Source of the DNA: an uncultured Lachnospiraceae bacterium
Lineage (GTDB): Bacteria > Bacillota > Clostridia > Lachnospirales > Lachnospiraceae
Assembly (NCBI GenBank): GCA_905235415.1
Contig: CAJOKX010000014.1
Coordinates: forward strand, 1-42,443
Direction: 5' to 3'
Length of the DNA: 42,443 nt
Numbering within the stretch: position 1 is the first letter of the stretch; the number at the start of each line of letters is the position of its first letter. Of this stretch, positions 15,958 through 23,630 are shown piece by piece. The position numbers and the translations under genes were made by a program. The notes beneath the pieces were generated by a model, which was given only the letters and a program-made list of their open reading frames with translations, searched no databases and was not told the origin of the DNA.

Positions 15958-16605
15958 ATGGCCAATCTCAGAGTGGACTGTCTGGAGCTTGGATTGGTCC
16001 AGACAAATACATACATTGTTTGGAACGCGGATACGCTCGAGTGTATCGTGATCGATCCCTCAGACGGATTTGAACAGATCGAGCAGCGGATCACGGAAAA
16101 GCATCTGCAGCCGGCTGCCGTCTATATTACGCATGGCCATGATGACCATATCGGTTCGGTCAATGAGCTCAAGCGCAGGTATCACGTCCTGGTTTACATC
16201 CTGAAGGAGGAAGAAGAGTTCGTCGAGTCGGTTCAGTACAATCTCTCGATGGCCTTCGGGCATCCGCGGGTGGTCGAGCCGGATATGTTTTTCATAGACG
16301 GACAGGAGGTGTCTGTCCTCGGGTCGAAGGTGCAGGTACTGCATACGCCGGGACACACCGTGGGCGGATGCTGCTATTATTTCCCCGAAGAGAAGATGGT
16401 CTTCACGGGGGATACGCTGTTCTGCGAGTCGGTGGGAAGAAGCGACCTTCCGGGCGGAGACGGGGCGCAGCTGATCGCCTCTGTGCGGGAGAAACTGATG
16501 CCGCTTCCGGACGATGTTTCCGTCTGTCCGGGACACGGGCCGCTCAGCTCGATCGGGCATGAACGAAAGCACAACTATTTTCTGATGCAGGATGCGGGAC
16601 TGTAA
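15958..16605 (+). CDS. MBL-fold metallo-hydrolase (glyoxalase II-like)
   Basis: 215 residues with the metallo-beta-lactamase signature HGHDDH (His59, His61, Asp63, His64). Further metal ligands lie in HTPGHTVGG, FTGDTLF and CPGHGPLSS. It resembles the short YcbL-like glyoxalase II group, which hydrolyses thioesters; the true substrate is unknown. It overlaps neither neighbour but starts 4 bp after relA, so the two are translationally close. A strong terminator follows at 16617-16645. The same neighbourhood (relA, MBL protein, hemZ, aminoacyl-tRNA synthetase) is familiar from Clostridia. Confidence 0.92.
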   Translation: MANLRVDCLELGLVQTNTYIVWNADTLECIVIDPSDGFEQIEQRITEKHLQPAAVYITHGHDDHIGSVNELKRRYHVLVYILKEEEEFVESVQYNLSMAFGHPRVVEPDMFFIDGQEVSVLGSKVQVLHTPGHTVGGCCYYFPEEKMVFTGDTLFCESVGRSDLPGGDGAQLIASVREKLMPLPDDVSVCPGHGPLSSIGHERKHNYFLMQDAGL

Positions 16606-16616
16606 GTTCCCAGGAT

Positions 16617-16649
16617 GGCCGGCAGATGCCGGCCGTTGTTTTTTATTTT
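16617..16649 (+). terminator. Intrinsic terminator after apt-relA-MBL
   Basis: A perfect palindromic stem GGCCGGCA / TGCCGGCC (16617-16634), then GTTGTTTTTTATTTT. It lies only about 20 bp before the hemZ start, so hemZ either has an unseen promoter or depends on readthrough. Confidence 0.85.
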
Positions 16650-16668
16650 CCGCTGTGAGAGGGACGCA

Positions 16669-18150
16669 ATGGGGCAGATTCATAAGATATCCATCCAGAT
16701 CAGTGACAGAAGCTATGAATATGACATCTACACCCTGGTCATCGCATTTTTCCAGGGCATTGAGACGCATGTTTTCGATCCGGACGAGGAGATTCCCGAG
16801 GACAGCGATCTGCTGATCCGGGTTCTCCTGCAGGAATCTTCCATGTGCGGCGCGAAGGCGGCTGTGAAAGAGACGGCACAAGGGGGACGCTTCCTGGAGC
16901 GGGAGATTTGCTGGGATGCGGGGGAAGAGCGGAGATCGGTCAAGAGCCGGATCAAGAGCGCCCTGTATGAGATGCTGAAGGAATACTGCGGCAGGGATCT
17001 TCCCTGGGGGACGCTCACGGGGATCCGCCCGGTGAAGCTGGCGATGGGATTCCTGCAGGAAGAGAGCGCCCCGGATCCGCAGAATGCGAAGATGCGCATG
17101 CAGCAGCTGTACCAGGTCAGTGAAAAGAAAGCGGACCTTGCGGTGAGGATCGCGCAGAGGGAATCGGAGATTCTTTCCGGTCTGGACGCGCAGGATCACT
17201 ACAGCCTGTATGTAGGCATCCCGTTCTGCCCGAGCATCTGCCTGTACTGTTCATTTTCTTCCAGTCCCCTGCATCTGTGGGAAGAGAAGGTGGACCTGTA
17301 TCTGGATGCGCTGGAAAAAGAGATCCGCTCGTGCGCGGACTGTTTTCCGGGGAAAAAGCTGCAGACGGTCTACATCGGGGGCGGGACCCCGACCACGCTG
17401 AGCGCATCGCAGATGGACCGGCTGCTGAGAGTGATCTCGGACACGTTCGATCTGTCGGGCGTTCTGGAATATACCGTGGAGGCGGGGCGGCCGGACAGCA
17501 TCACGAAAGAGAAGCTGGGCGTTCTCAGGGACCATGCAGTCAGCCGGATCTCCATCAATCCACAGACCATGAACCAGAAGACGCTCGACCTGATCGGGCG
17601 CGCGCATACGGTGGAGCAGACGGAAGAAGCGTTTGACCTTGCAAGGCAGATGGGGTTTGACAACATCAACATGGATCTGATCGTGGGACTTCCGGGGGAG
17701 GGCCTTGCCGAGGTGGAGCAGACCATGGAGCGGATCGAGGCGCTGGACCCGGACGACGTGACGGTGCATGCGCTGGCCCTCAAGCGGGCGGCGCGGCTGG
17801 CGCTGCATATGGATGAATACGAGAAGATCTCATTTCAGGCGTCTGACGCAATCATGCAAAGATGCGAGGACGGATGCGCGCGTCTTTCAATGACGCCCTA
17901 CTATCTGTACCGGCAGAAAAACATGGCCGGGAACTTTGAGAACGTGGGGTATGCAAAAGAGGGCAGGGCAGGCCTGTACAATATCTTGATAATGGAAGAG
18001 GCGCAGTGTATACTAGCTTGTGGTGCGTCCGGTTCGACGAAGATCGTATATGAGGACGGGCGCATCGAACGGATTGAAAATGTAAAAGATATACGCAGCT
18101 ATCTGGACCGGATCGATGAGATGATCCGAAGGAAAGATCCGATACGGTGA
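16669..18150 (+). CDS. hemZ: HemZ-type radical SAM enzyme (coproporphyrinogen dehydrogenase-like)
   Basis: 493 residues from ATG 16669, with GAGAGGGA upstream; an in-frame extension to 16615 would run back through the terminator hairpin. The radical SAM motif is CPSICLYC (Cys187, Cys191, Cys194). It is followed by YIGGGTPTTLS and the HemN-like blocks NINMDLIVGLPGE and ALKRAARL. The roughly 180-residue N-terminal extension is typical of HemZ rather than HemN or HemW. HemZ is annotated as oxygen-independent coproporphyrinogen III decarboxylase. No other haem genes are in the window, so the physiological substrate is open. Its end is 20 bp before aspS. Confidence 0.9.
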   Translation: MGQIHKISIQISDRSYEYDIYTLVIAFFQGIETHVFDPDEEIPEDSDLLIRVLLQESSMCGAKAAVKETAQGGRFLEREICWDAGEERRSVKSRIKSALYEMLKEYCGRDLPWGTLTGIRPVKLAMGFLQEESAPDPQNAKMRMQQLYQVSEKKADLAVRIAQRESEILSGLDAQDHYSLYVGIPFCPSICLYCSFSSSPLHLWEEKVDLYLDALEKEIRSCADCFPGKKLQTVYIGGGTPTTLSASQMDRLLRVISDTFDLSGVLEYTVEAGRPDSITKEKLGVLRDHAVSRISINPQTMNQKTLDLIGRAHTVEQTEEAFDLARQMGFDNINMDLIVGLPGEGLAEVEQTMERIEALDPDDVTVHALALKRAARLALHMDEYEKISFQASDAIMQRCEDGCARLSMTPYYLYRQKNMAGNFENVGYAKEGRAGLYNILIMEEAQCILACGASGSTKIVYEDGRIERIENVKDIRSYLDRIDEMIRRKDPIR

Positions 18151-18170
18151 CAGACAAGGAGACAGAGCCA

Positions 18171-19979
18171 ATGGCAGAATCAATGAAGGGACTCAAGCGC
18201 ACCTGCAGATGCGCGGAGGTCACGGAGGAAATGATCGGAAGCACAGTCACGCTGATGGGCTGGACGCAGAAGAGGCGGAATCTCGGTTCCCTGATCTTTG
18301 TGGATCTCAGAGACCGTTCGGGTCTGATGCAGATCCTGTTCGACGAGACTGCGGTCGGAAGCGCGAACTTTGAGAAAGCAGGGACGATCCGCAGCGAATA
18401 TGTGCTGGCAGTGACCGGCGTGGTGCAGAAGAGAGGCGGCGCGGTCAATGAAAAGCTCAGGACCGGGACCATGGAACTGCTTGCCACGAATCTGCGCATT
18501 CTCTCTGAGTCGGATACCCCGCCGTTCCCGATCGAGGAAGACAGCCAGACCAGAGAAGAAGTCCGCCTGAAGAACCGGACTCTGGATCTGCGCAGGCCGG
18601 ACATCCAGAGGAATCTGATGGTCAAGAGCCGTGTCGCACAGCTGTCGCGTGATTTTATGGCAGCGGAAGGATTCCTCGAGATTGAGACGCCGATGCTCGG
18701 CAAGAGCACGCCGGAAGGCGCGCGCGACTATCTGGTCCCGAGCCGGATCTATCCCGGAAGCTTCTTCGCGCTCCCGCAGTCCCCGCAGCTCTATAAGCAG
18801 CTGCTGATGGCGGCAGGGTACGACCGGTATTTCCAGCTTGCCAGATGCTTCCGTGACGAGGATCTGCGCGCGGACCGCCAGCCGGAATTTACACAGATGG
18901 ATATGGAACTGTCCTTCGTGGACGTCGAGGATGTCCTGGACGTCAACGAGAGACTCCTGCAGCATCTCTGGAAAGAAGTGCTCGGAGTGGATGTGCAGAT
19001 TCCGTTCAGAAGGATGAAATGGATTGACGCCATGAACCGCTACGGCAGCGATAAGCCGGATCTTCGTTTCGGCATGGAACTGGTGGACGTGTCTGAGATT
19101 GTGAAGGACAGCGGCTTCGGCGTATTTGCAAACTGCGTGAAGGAAGGCGGATCTGTCCGCGGAATCAATGTGAAGGGCCAGGCGGACATGCCGCGCAAGA
19201 AGATCGACGCCCTTACGGATTTCGTGAAGGGCTATGGCATGAAGGGCCTTGCCTATATCCAGGTGAAGGAAGACGGTACGAAGTGCTCCTTCCAGAAGTT
19301 TGTGACGGAAGAAGAGATTCAGGCGCTGACAGAAGCGATGGGCGCTGAGAAGGGCGACCTTCTGCTGTTCGGCGCAGACAGGTTCAAGCTGGTCTGCGAG
19401 ACGATGGGCGCACTGAGATGTGAGCTGGCCCGCCGTCTGGATCTGATCGATCCGGACCGTTTCGAGTTCCTGTGGGTCGTGGAGTTCCCGCAGTTTGAAT
19501 GGAGCGAGGAGGAGCAGCGCTTCCAGGCCATGCACCATCCGTTCACCATGCCGATGGAAGAGGATCTTCAGTATCTGGCCCCGGACCAGGATCTGTCGAA
19601 GATCCGCGCGAAGGCGTACGATATCGTCCTGAACGGGACGGAGATCGGCGGCGGGTCGGTCCGTATCCATCAGGCGGATATTCAGGAGAAGATGTTCGAG
19701 TGCCTGGGCTTTACGAAAGAACAGGCGCAGGAACAGTTCAGCTTCCTGCTGAACGCGTTCAGATACGGAGTACCGCCGCACGCGGGACTGGCGTACGGGC
19801 TCGACCGGGTTGTCATGCTGATGCTCGGGCTGGATTCGATCAGGGATGTCATTGCCTTCCCGAAGGTAAAGGATTCCTCGGATCTGATGACAGAGGCGCC
19901 GGGAGAAGTGGACGCGAAACAGCTCGAAGAACTGGGCATTGAGATCAGTCAGAAGAGTGGTGAATCCACAGAATCTTAA
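18171..19979 (+). CDS. aspS: Aspartyl-tRNA synthetase
   Basis: 602 residues, the bacterial size. It has an N-terminal OB-fold anticodon domain (GSTVTLMGWTQKRRNLGSLI), class II motif 2 in FRDEDLRADRQPEFTQMDME, a bacterial GAD insert, and motif 3 in GLAYGLDRVVMLMLG. ATG 18171 is preceded by AAGGAG (18155-18160); the GTG 8 codons upstream, overlapping hemZ, is less likely. In many Clostridia hisS lies between hemZ and aspS; here it is absent. A bidirectional terminator follows. Confidence 0.97.
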   Translation: MAESMKGLKRTCRCAEVTEEMIGSTVTLMGWTQKRRNLGSLIFVDLRDRSGLMQILFDETAVGSANFEKAGTIRSEYVLAVTGVVQKRGGAVNEKLRTGTMELLATNLRILSESDTPPFPIEEDSQTREEVRLKNRTLDLRRPDIQRNLMVKSRVAQLSRDFMAAEGFLEIETPMLGKSTPEGARDYLVPSRIYPGSFFALPQSPQLYKQLLMAAGYDRYFQLARCFRDEDLRADRQPEFTQMDMELSFVDVEDVLDVNERLLQHLWKEVLGVDVQIPFRRMKWIDAMNRYGSDKPDLRFGMELVDVSEIVKDSGFGVFANCVKEGGSVRGINVKGQADMPRKKIDALTDFVKGYGMKGLAYIQVKEDGTKCSFQKFVTEEEIQALTEAMGAEKGDLLLFGADRFKLVCETMGALRCELARRLDLIDPDRFEFLWVVEFPQFEWSEEEQRFQAMHHPFTMPMEEDLQYLAPDQDLSKIRAKAYDIVLNGTEIGGGSVRIHQADIQEKMFECLGFTKEQAQEQFSFLLNAFRYGVPPHAGLAYGLDRVVMLMLGLDSIRDVIAFPKVKDSSDLMTEAPGEVDAKQLEELGIEISQKSGESTES

Positions 19980-19985
19980 TAAAAA

Positions 19986-20020
19986 CCTCCGGCATTCATA
20001 TAGGATGTCGGAGGAATTTT
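19986..20020. terminator. Bidirectional terminator between convergent genes
   Basis: Stem CCTCCGGCAT (19986-19995) / ATGTCGGAGG (20005-20014) with one G-U pair. On the plus strand it is followed by AATTTT. On the minus strand it is followed by TTTTTATT. It serves aspS and the convergent gene at 20048-21172. Confidence 0.85.
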
Positions 20021-20047
20021 ACTGTAAGATATGCATATTGGAGCGCT

Positions 20048-21172
20048 TTATTCATCTGCCTGCGCGCTGCCGAAGACTTCACTGACCGCTTCGTCCATAC
20101 CGCCGAACAGGGCGTCTGTAAACCGCGAAGCGTCCGTGATCACCCATCCGGATCCGTCGTTTTCCATATAGATTACGGCGTCACAGGTCCTGGTGGAATC
20201 GGCCTCCTTGATGGAGTCGAGCAGCAGCTGCGCGCTCTTGGCGCTGAGGGTGACGGAATCATCCGTGATGGCGTCGATGGTTTCTCCGTAGGAGATGAGT
20301 TTCTCCCGGTAGCTTCCAAGGATCGCGGCAGTATCGATTCCGGTGACGGATACGTGCACTTCAGAGGAAGAAGCGTCGGTTTCCTCCCGGATCTCACCGT
20401 ATGAGAAAGCGTCCTTTGCCCGGGTGAGGAATTCCAGATCGATCTCGGAAGCATTCTCTGCATAGGTGGAGAACAGATCGCTGATCTGGAAGATGGATGC
20501 CCATTCCTCGGCGGACATGGAGACGATCTGTTCCAGCCATGTCCCGGCAACCTCAGAGGGCGTCACCAGGTACGGATCCTGAAGCGCTTCCGGCAGACCG
20601 CCCAGAAGCAGGGAGGGCAGGGAACTGTCCGGAACCAGGTTCCAGACTCCGTTTTGCTTCTCCAGAACCAGGACGCCTTCCGTATCCGTCTGCGGATATG
20701 TGTTTTCTTCAAGAAGGCGCGCCATTGCGTCGTAGGTCTGGTCCGGAGGGACGCTGTCTGTGAGAATCCGGGTCCGGATCATGTCAAGCCGGATATCGGA
20801 TGCCAGAGAGCGGGCGTCGGGTGCGGAGATCTGGACAGTGACCTGTGCGCGGTCCTTGTCCCGGTCAGACCGGAGGATCCTGCAGGAGGACTGGTCAAAG
20901 AAGCATCCGAGCGCACGGGCCTGGGCGGTATAGTCCTGCGTGGAATCTGCAGGGCGCTCCGGAGCAAGAAGCCTGAGGATGGCCTCCTCATCCATGGAGG
21001 AGAGCTGCCGGACCGTTCTCCGGACAGCCCTTGCGGGCGTATCCCTGCGGACCATCCACAGGACGAGCGCCGATACAAAGATCAGGCATACGGCCAGGGA
21101 GGCAGCAAACAGGAGGCGCACAGAGCGAAGCCGTCCTTTCTGTTCTTTATTGGTTGCATGGTTGTGACGCAT
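20048..21172 (-). CDS. Membrane-anchored extracytoplasmic protein of unknown function
   Basis: 374 residues. A basic N-terminus is followed by one hydrophobic segment (about residues 19-42, LLFAASLAVCLIFVSALVLW), which is probably a signal anchor. A soluble domain of about 330 residues follows. It contains repeated alpha/beta segments (AVRRTVRQLSSMDEEAILRLL; RAKDAFSYGEI; VWNLVPDSSLPSLLLGGLPEALQ; GWVITDASRFTDALFGGMDEAV). Two blocks end with a similar pattern (W-x-hydrophobic, then LLGGLPEALQ and ALFGGMDEAV), which suggests an internal duplication. I do not recognise the family. It is divergent from the ABC exporter operon and has its own promoter. Confidence 0.8.
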   Translation of the reverse strand: MRHNHATNKEQKGRLRSVRLLFAASLAVCLIFVSALVLWMVRRDTPARAVRRTVRQLSSMDEEAILRLLAPERPADSTQDYTAQARALGCFFDQSSCRILRSDRDKDRAQVTVQISAPDARSLASDIRLDMIRTRILTDSVPPDQTYDAMARLLEENTYPQTDTEGVLVLEKQNGVWNLVPDSSLPSLLLGGLPEALQDPYLVTPSEVAGTWLEQIVSMSAEEWASIFQISDLFSTYAENASEIDLEFLTRAKDAFSYGEIREETDASSSEVHVSVTGIDTAAILGSYREKLISYGETIDAITDDSVTLSAKSAQLLLDSIKEADSTRTCDAVIYMENDGSGWVITDASRFTDALFGGMDEAVSEVFGSAQADE

Positions 21173-21201
21173 GAGCTGTATTTACCGGTCCTTTCCGGAT
21201 T

Positions 21202-21230
21202 ATTGTAAGCACGGCAAAGATGCCTGTCAA
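21202..21230 (-). promoter_or_regulatory. Promoter of the membrane-anchored protein gene
   Basis: On the minus strand: TTGACA (complement of 21225-21230), 17-bp spacer, TACAAT (complement of 21202-21207). In the same intergenic region the plus strand holds two copies of ACGGAATTG(G/A)CACA, 33 bp apart (from 21273 and 21306). They may be regulator sites or promoter elements for the exporter operon. Confidence 0.65.
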
Positions 21231-21367
21231 TATCGACATGGATCGATTTGAACACATTTATTGCCTCTGAATACGGAATTGGCACAGAATATAAACGTGG
21301 AAACACGGAATTGACACATTATAGTAGTATGAACTGTGTATAAACATAAGGGAGTATCTTCAGACCT

Positions 21368-22900
21368 ATGAAGAAAGCGATTTCATTTATACTGGTACTT
21401 GCGGTGATTGTCGGCGGATTCTTTTTCTGCATGCGTGCAGGACTGATCGACAAATGGTTCCCCGGAGTGCTGGACAGTATCATTCCTGGTTATTCGTCGG
21501 ACTCCTCCGGAGACGGACGCGTCTCTTCGAATGCGGAAAATGCAGTTCATGTAGACCCCGTCAGTGAGATTGCGGAGCTGGGGAGCGGCACAGGGCAGAT
21601 CGAACGCTTCGGAGGCGTTGTGGAACCGCAGGAAACACGCGAGTACAAGCTCGAGGGCGAGCGCACTGTAAAAAAGTGCTACGTCGAGGAGGGCGAGCTG
21701 GTCAAGAAAGGACAGAAGCTGTTCACATACGACGTCGTCAAGACGCAGAATGAACTTGAGCAGGAGAAGATCAATCTGGAGCGGCTTGAGAACCAGGTGA
21801 AAACATCCGAAGCAAGGAAGCCGGAGCTTGAGAAGAAGAAAGCGGAGGCGAACACGCCGGAGAAAGAGCTGGAAGTCCTGGTGGAAGAAAATGAGATGAA
21901 GCAGGAACAGCTGTCTCTCAAGCAGCAGAAGCTCAAGGTCGAACAGCTGGAGGATCAGATCAAGAACGCGACTGTATCCAGCGATATGGAAGGAATCGTG
22001 AAATCCATCAAGGATTCCGCCGGATCGAATTCTTACAGCTCATTTGATTCTTCGGGCGACAGCAGCACGTACATTACGCTCCTGAAGACCGGCTCTTACC
22101 GGATCAAGGCGTCCGTCAACGAACAGAACAGGCGGCTGATCAGCAGAGGCGCACAGATGCTTGTCTTCTCACGCGTGGAATCTGACCTGGTGTGGCACGG
22201 AACCGTTACGGAGATCAAGACAGACCAGGGGTCCGATGAGGAGGACAAGGAAGATTCCTACTACAGCGATTACGGCAGCAATTCATCCGGATCTACGGAT
22301 TATCCGTTCTATGTGGAACTGGATGAATCCAATGACCTGATTCTCGGCCAGCATGTATATCTGGAGCCGGATGTCGGACAGGAGAACGCCCGGGAAGGCC
22401 TGTGGCTGGATGATTATTACATCGTGGAAGAAGGCGATGAGAGCTATGTCTGGGCCGCTTCCGGAGCAAACAAGCTCGAGAAGCGCACCGTTGAGCTGGG
22501 CGAGGCGGATGAAGAGCGCGGCCAGCACAGGATTCTCAGGGGACTGGCGGAGAGCGATTATATCTGCCAGCCGCAGGAAGACCTGGAAGAGGGACTCCCG
22601 GTCATCTACAATTCCGCCACAGAGTTTGAAGAGACCGAGAGCATGTATACCTGGACGGACGATGAATTCGACCCGGATGCGTATGACGATGAATTCTTCG
22701 ATGACGAAGACTTCGATGATGAAGACTGGGACGATGAAGACTGGGATGATGAAGACTGGGATGAGTCCGAGGACTGGGATGAAGATGAGGATTTCTACGA
22801 TTTCGAAGGAGAGGGAGACCTGACCGGATTCTTTGATGCGGACGCGGGCGATGAAGGCGACTATGAAGTCGATGATGAAGGCTACGTCGTTTTGAGATAA
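21368..22900 (+). CDS. ABC exporter membrane-fusion protein (HlyD/MacA-like) with acidic C-terminal tail
   Basis: 510 residues. An N-terminal membrane anchor (about residues 4-24) is followed by a lipoyl-like half (KKCYVEEGELVKKGQKLFTYD). A long charged coiled-coil hairpin spans about residues 130-205, followed by the second lipoyl half and beta-barrel domains. From about residue 420 the tail is extremely rich in Asp/Glu with aromatic residues. It includes three or more DDEDW-type repeats encoded by 15-bp DNA repeats around 22710-22765. Adaptors of this type couple MacB-like transporters to export. It is the first gene of a four-gene operon; the ATPase begins 16 bp later. Confidence 0.88.
   Translation: MKKAISFILVLAVIVGGFFFCMRAGLIDKWFPGVLDSIIPGYSSDSSGDGRVSSNAENAVHVDPVSEIAELGSGTGQIERFGGVVEPQETREYKLEGERTVKKCYVEEGELVKKGQKLFTYDVVKTQNELEQEKINLERLENQVKTSEARKPELEKKKAEANTPEKELEVLVEENEMKQEQLSLKQQKLKVEQLEDQIKNATVSSDMEGIVKSIKDSAGSNSYSSFDSSGDSSTYITLLKTGSYRIKASVNEQNRRLISRGAQMLVFSRVESDLVWHGTVTEIKTDQGSDEEDKEDSYYSDYGSNSSGSTDYPFYVELDESNDLILGQHVYLEPDVGQENAREGLWLDDYYIVEEGDESYVWAASGANKLEKRTVELGEADEERGQHRILRGLAESDYICQPQEDLEEGLPVIYNSATEFEETESMYTWTDDEFDPDAYDDEFFDDEDFDDEDWDDEDWDDEDWDESEDWDEDEDFYDFEGEGDLTGFFDADAGDEGDYEVDDEGYVVLR
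22710..22766 (+). repeat. 15-bp tandem coding repeats in the acidic tail
   Basis: Successive units of the form GAtGAtGAAGACTGG encode D-D-E-D-W/F. The first unit ends in a Phe codon and the following ones in Trp. The near-identical DNA shows recent unit duplication and probably allows length variation by slippage without changing frame. Confidence 0.75.
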
Positions 22901-22916
22901 CCTGGGAGAGAAAGCT

Positions 22917-23630
22917 TTGGTTCTGAAACTGGATCACATCTATAAAGATTATATTACACAGAGACTGGTGGTCCCGGTGCTGCATGACGTATCCCTGCAT
23001 GTGGAAGAAGGGGAGTATGTCGCCATTATGGGTCCGTCCGGTTCCGGCAAGTCTACCCTGATGAATATCATAGGCTGCCTGGACCGTCCGACCAAAGGGA
23101 CGTACGAGCTGAACGGGGAAAATGTCCTGAATAAGGATGACAAGGCGATGGCGGATATCCGCCTGAACAATCTCGGATTCGTCTTTCAGAATTTTGAACT
23201 GCTCGCAAGGCAGACAGCGTTGGATAACGTTGAACTGCCGCTCATTTATGCGGGCGTGAAGAAGAGGGAAAGAGCAGAGCGGGCCAAAGAGGCGCTTGCC
23301 AGAGTCGGCCTGGAAGAACGTATGTCATTTACCCCGGCGCAGCTGTCCGGCGGACAGAAACAGAGGGTTGCCATCGCAAGAGCGATGGTCAATCACCCCA
23401 GGCTCCTTCTGGCCGATGAGCCGACCGGCGCGCTGGATTCCCGTTCCAGCACTGCCCTTATGAAACTGTTTGAGGAATTGAATCAGGAAGGCGTCACGAT
23501 TGTGATGATCACGCATTCTCCAGAGATTGCATCCTGTGCGAAACGCGTCTGCAATATCTTCGACGGAGTCCTGACGGAGCGTACCGACGCTGACAGGACA
23601 AGGATCGAGGCAGCAGGAGGCAGAAGATGA
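22917..23630 (+). CDS. ABC transporter ATP-binding protein (MacB/LolD type)
   Basis: 237 residues with Walker A GPSGSGKST (near residue 40), the Q-loop VFQNFELL, ABC signature LSGGQKQR, Walker B LLLADEPTGALDS and the H-loop ITHS. This is the MacB/LolD/YknY subfamily that works with FtsX-like permeases. The start is TTG 22917 with GGGAGAG upstream; no ATG is available before the conserved LDHIYKDY block. Its TGA overlaps the ATG of the next gene (ATGA at 23627-23630), so it is translationally coupled to the second adaptor. Confidence 0.95.
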   Translation: MVLKLDHIYKDYITQRLVVPVLHDVSLHVEEGEYVAIMGPSGSGKSTLMNIIGCLDRPTKGTYELNGENVLNKDDKAMADIRLNNLGFVFQNFELLARQTALDNVELPLIYAGVKKRERAERAKEALARVGLEERMSFTPAQLSGGQKQRVAIARAMVNHPRLLLADEPTGALDSRSSTALMKLFEELNQEGVTIVMITHSPEIASCAKRVCNIFDGVLTERTDADRTRIEAAGGRR

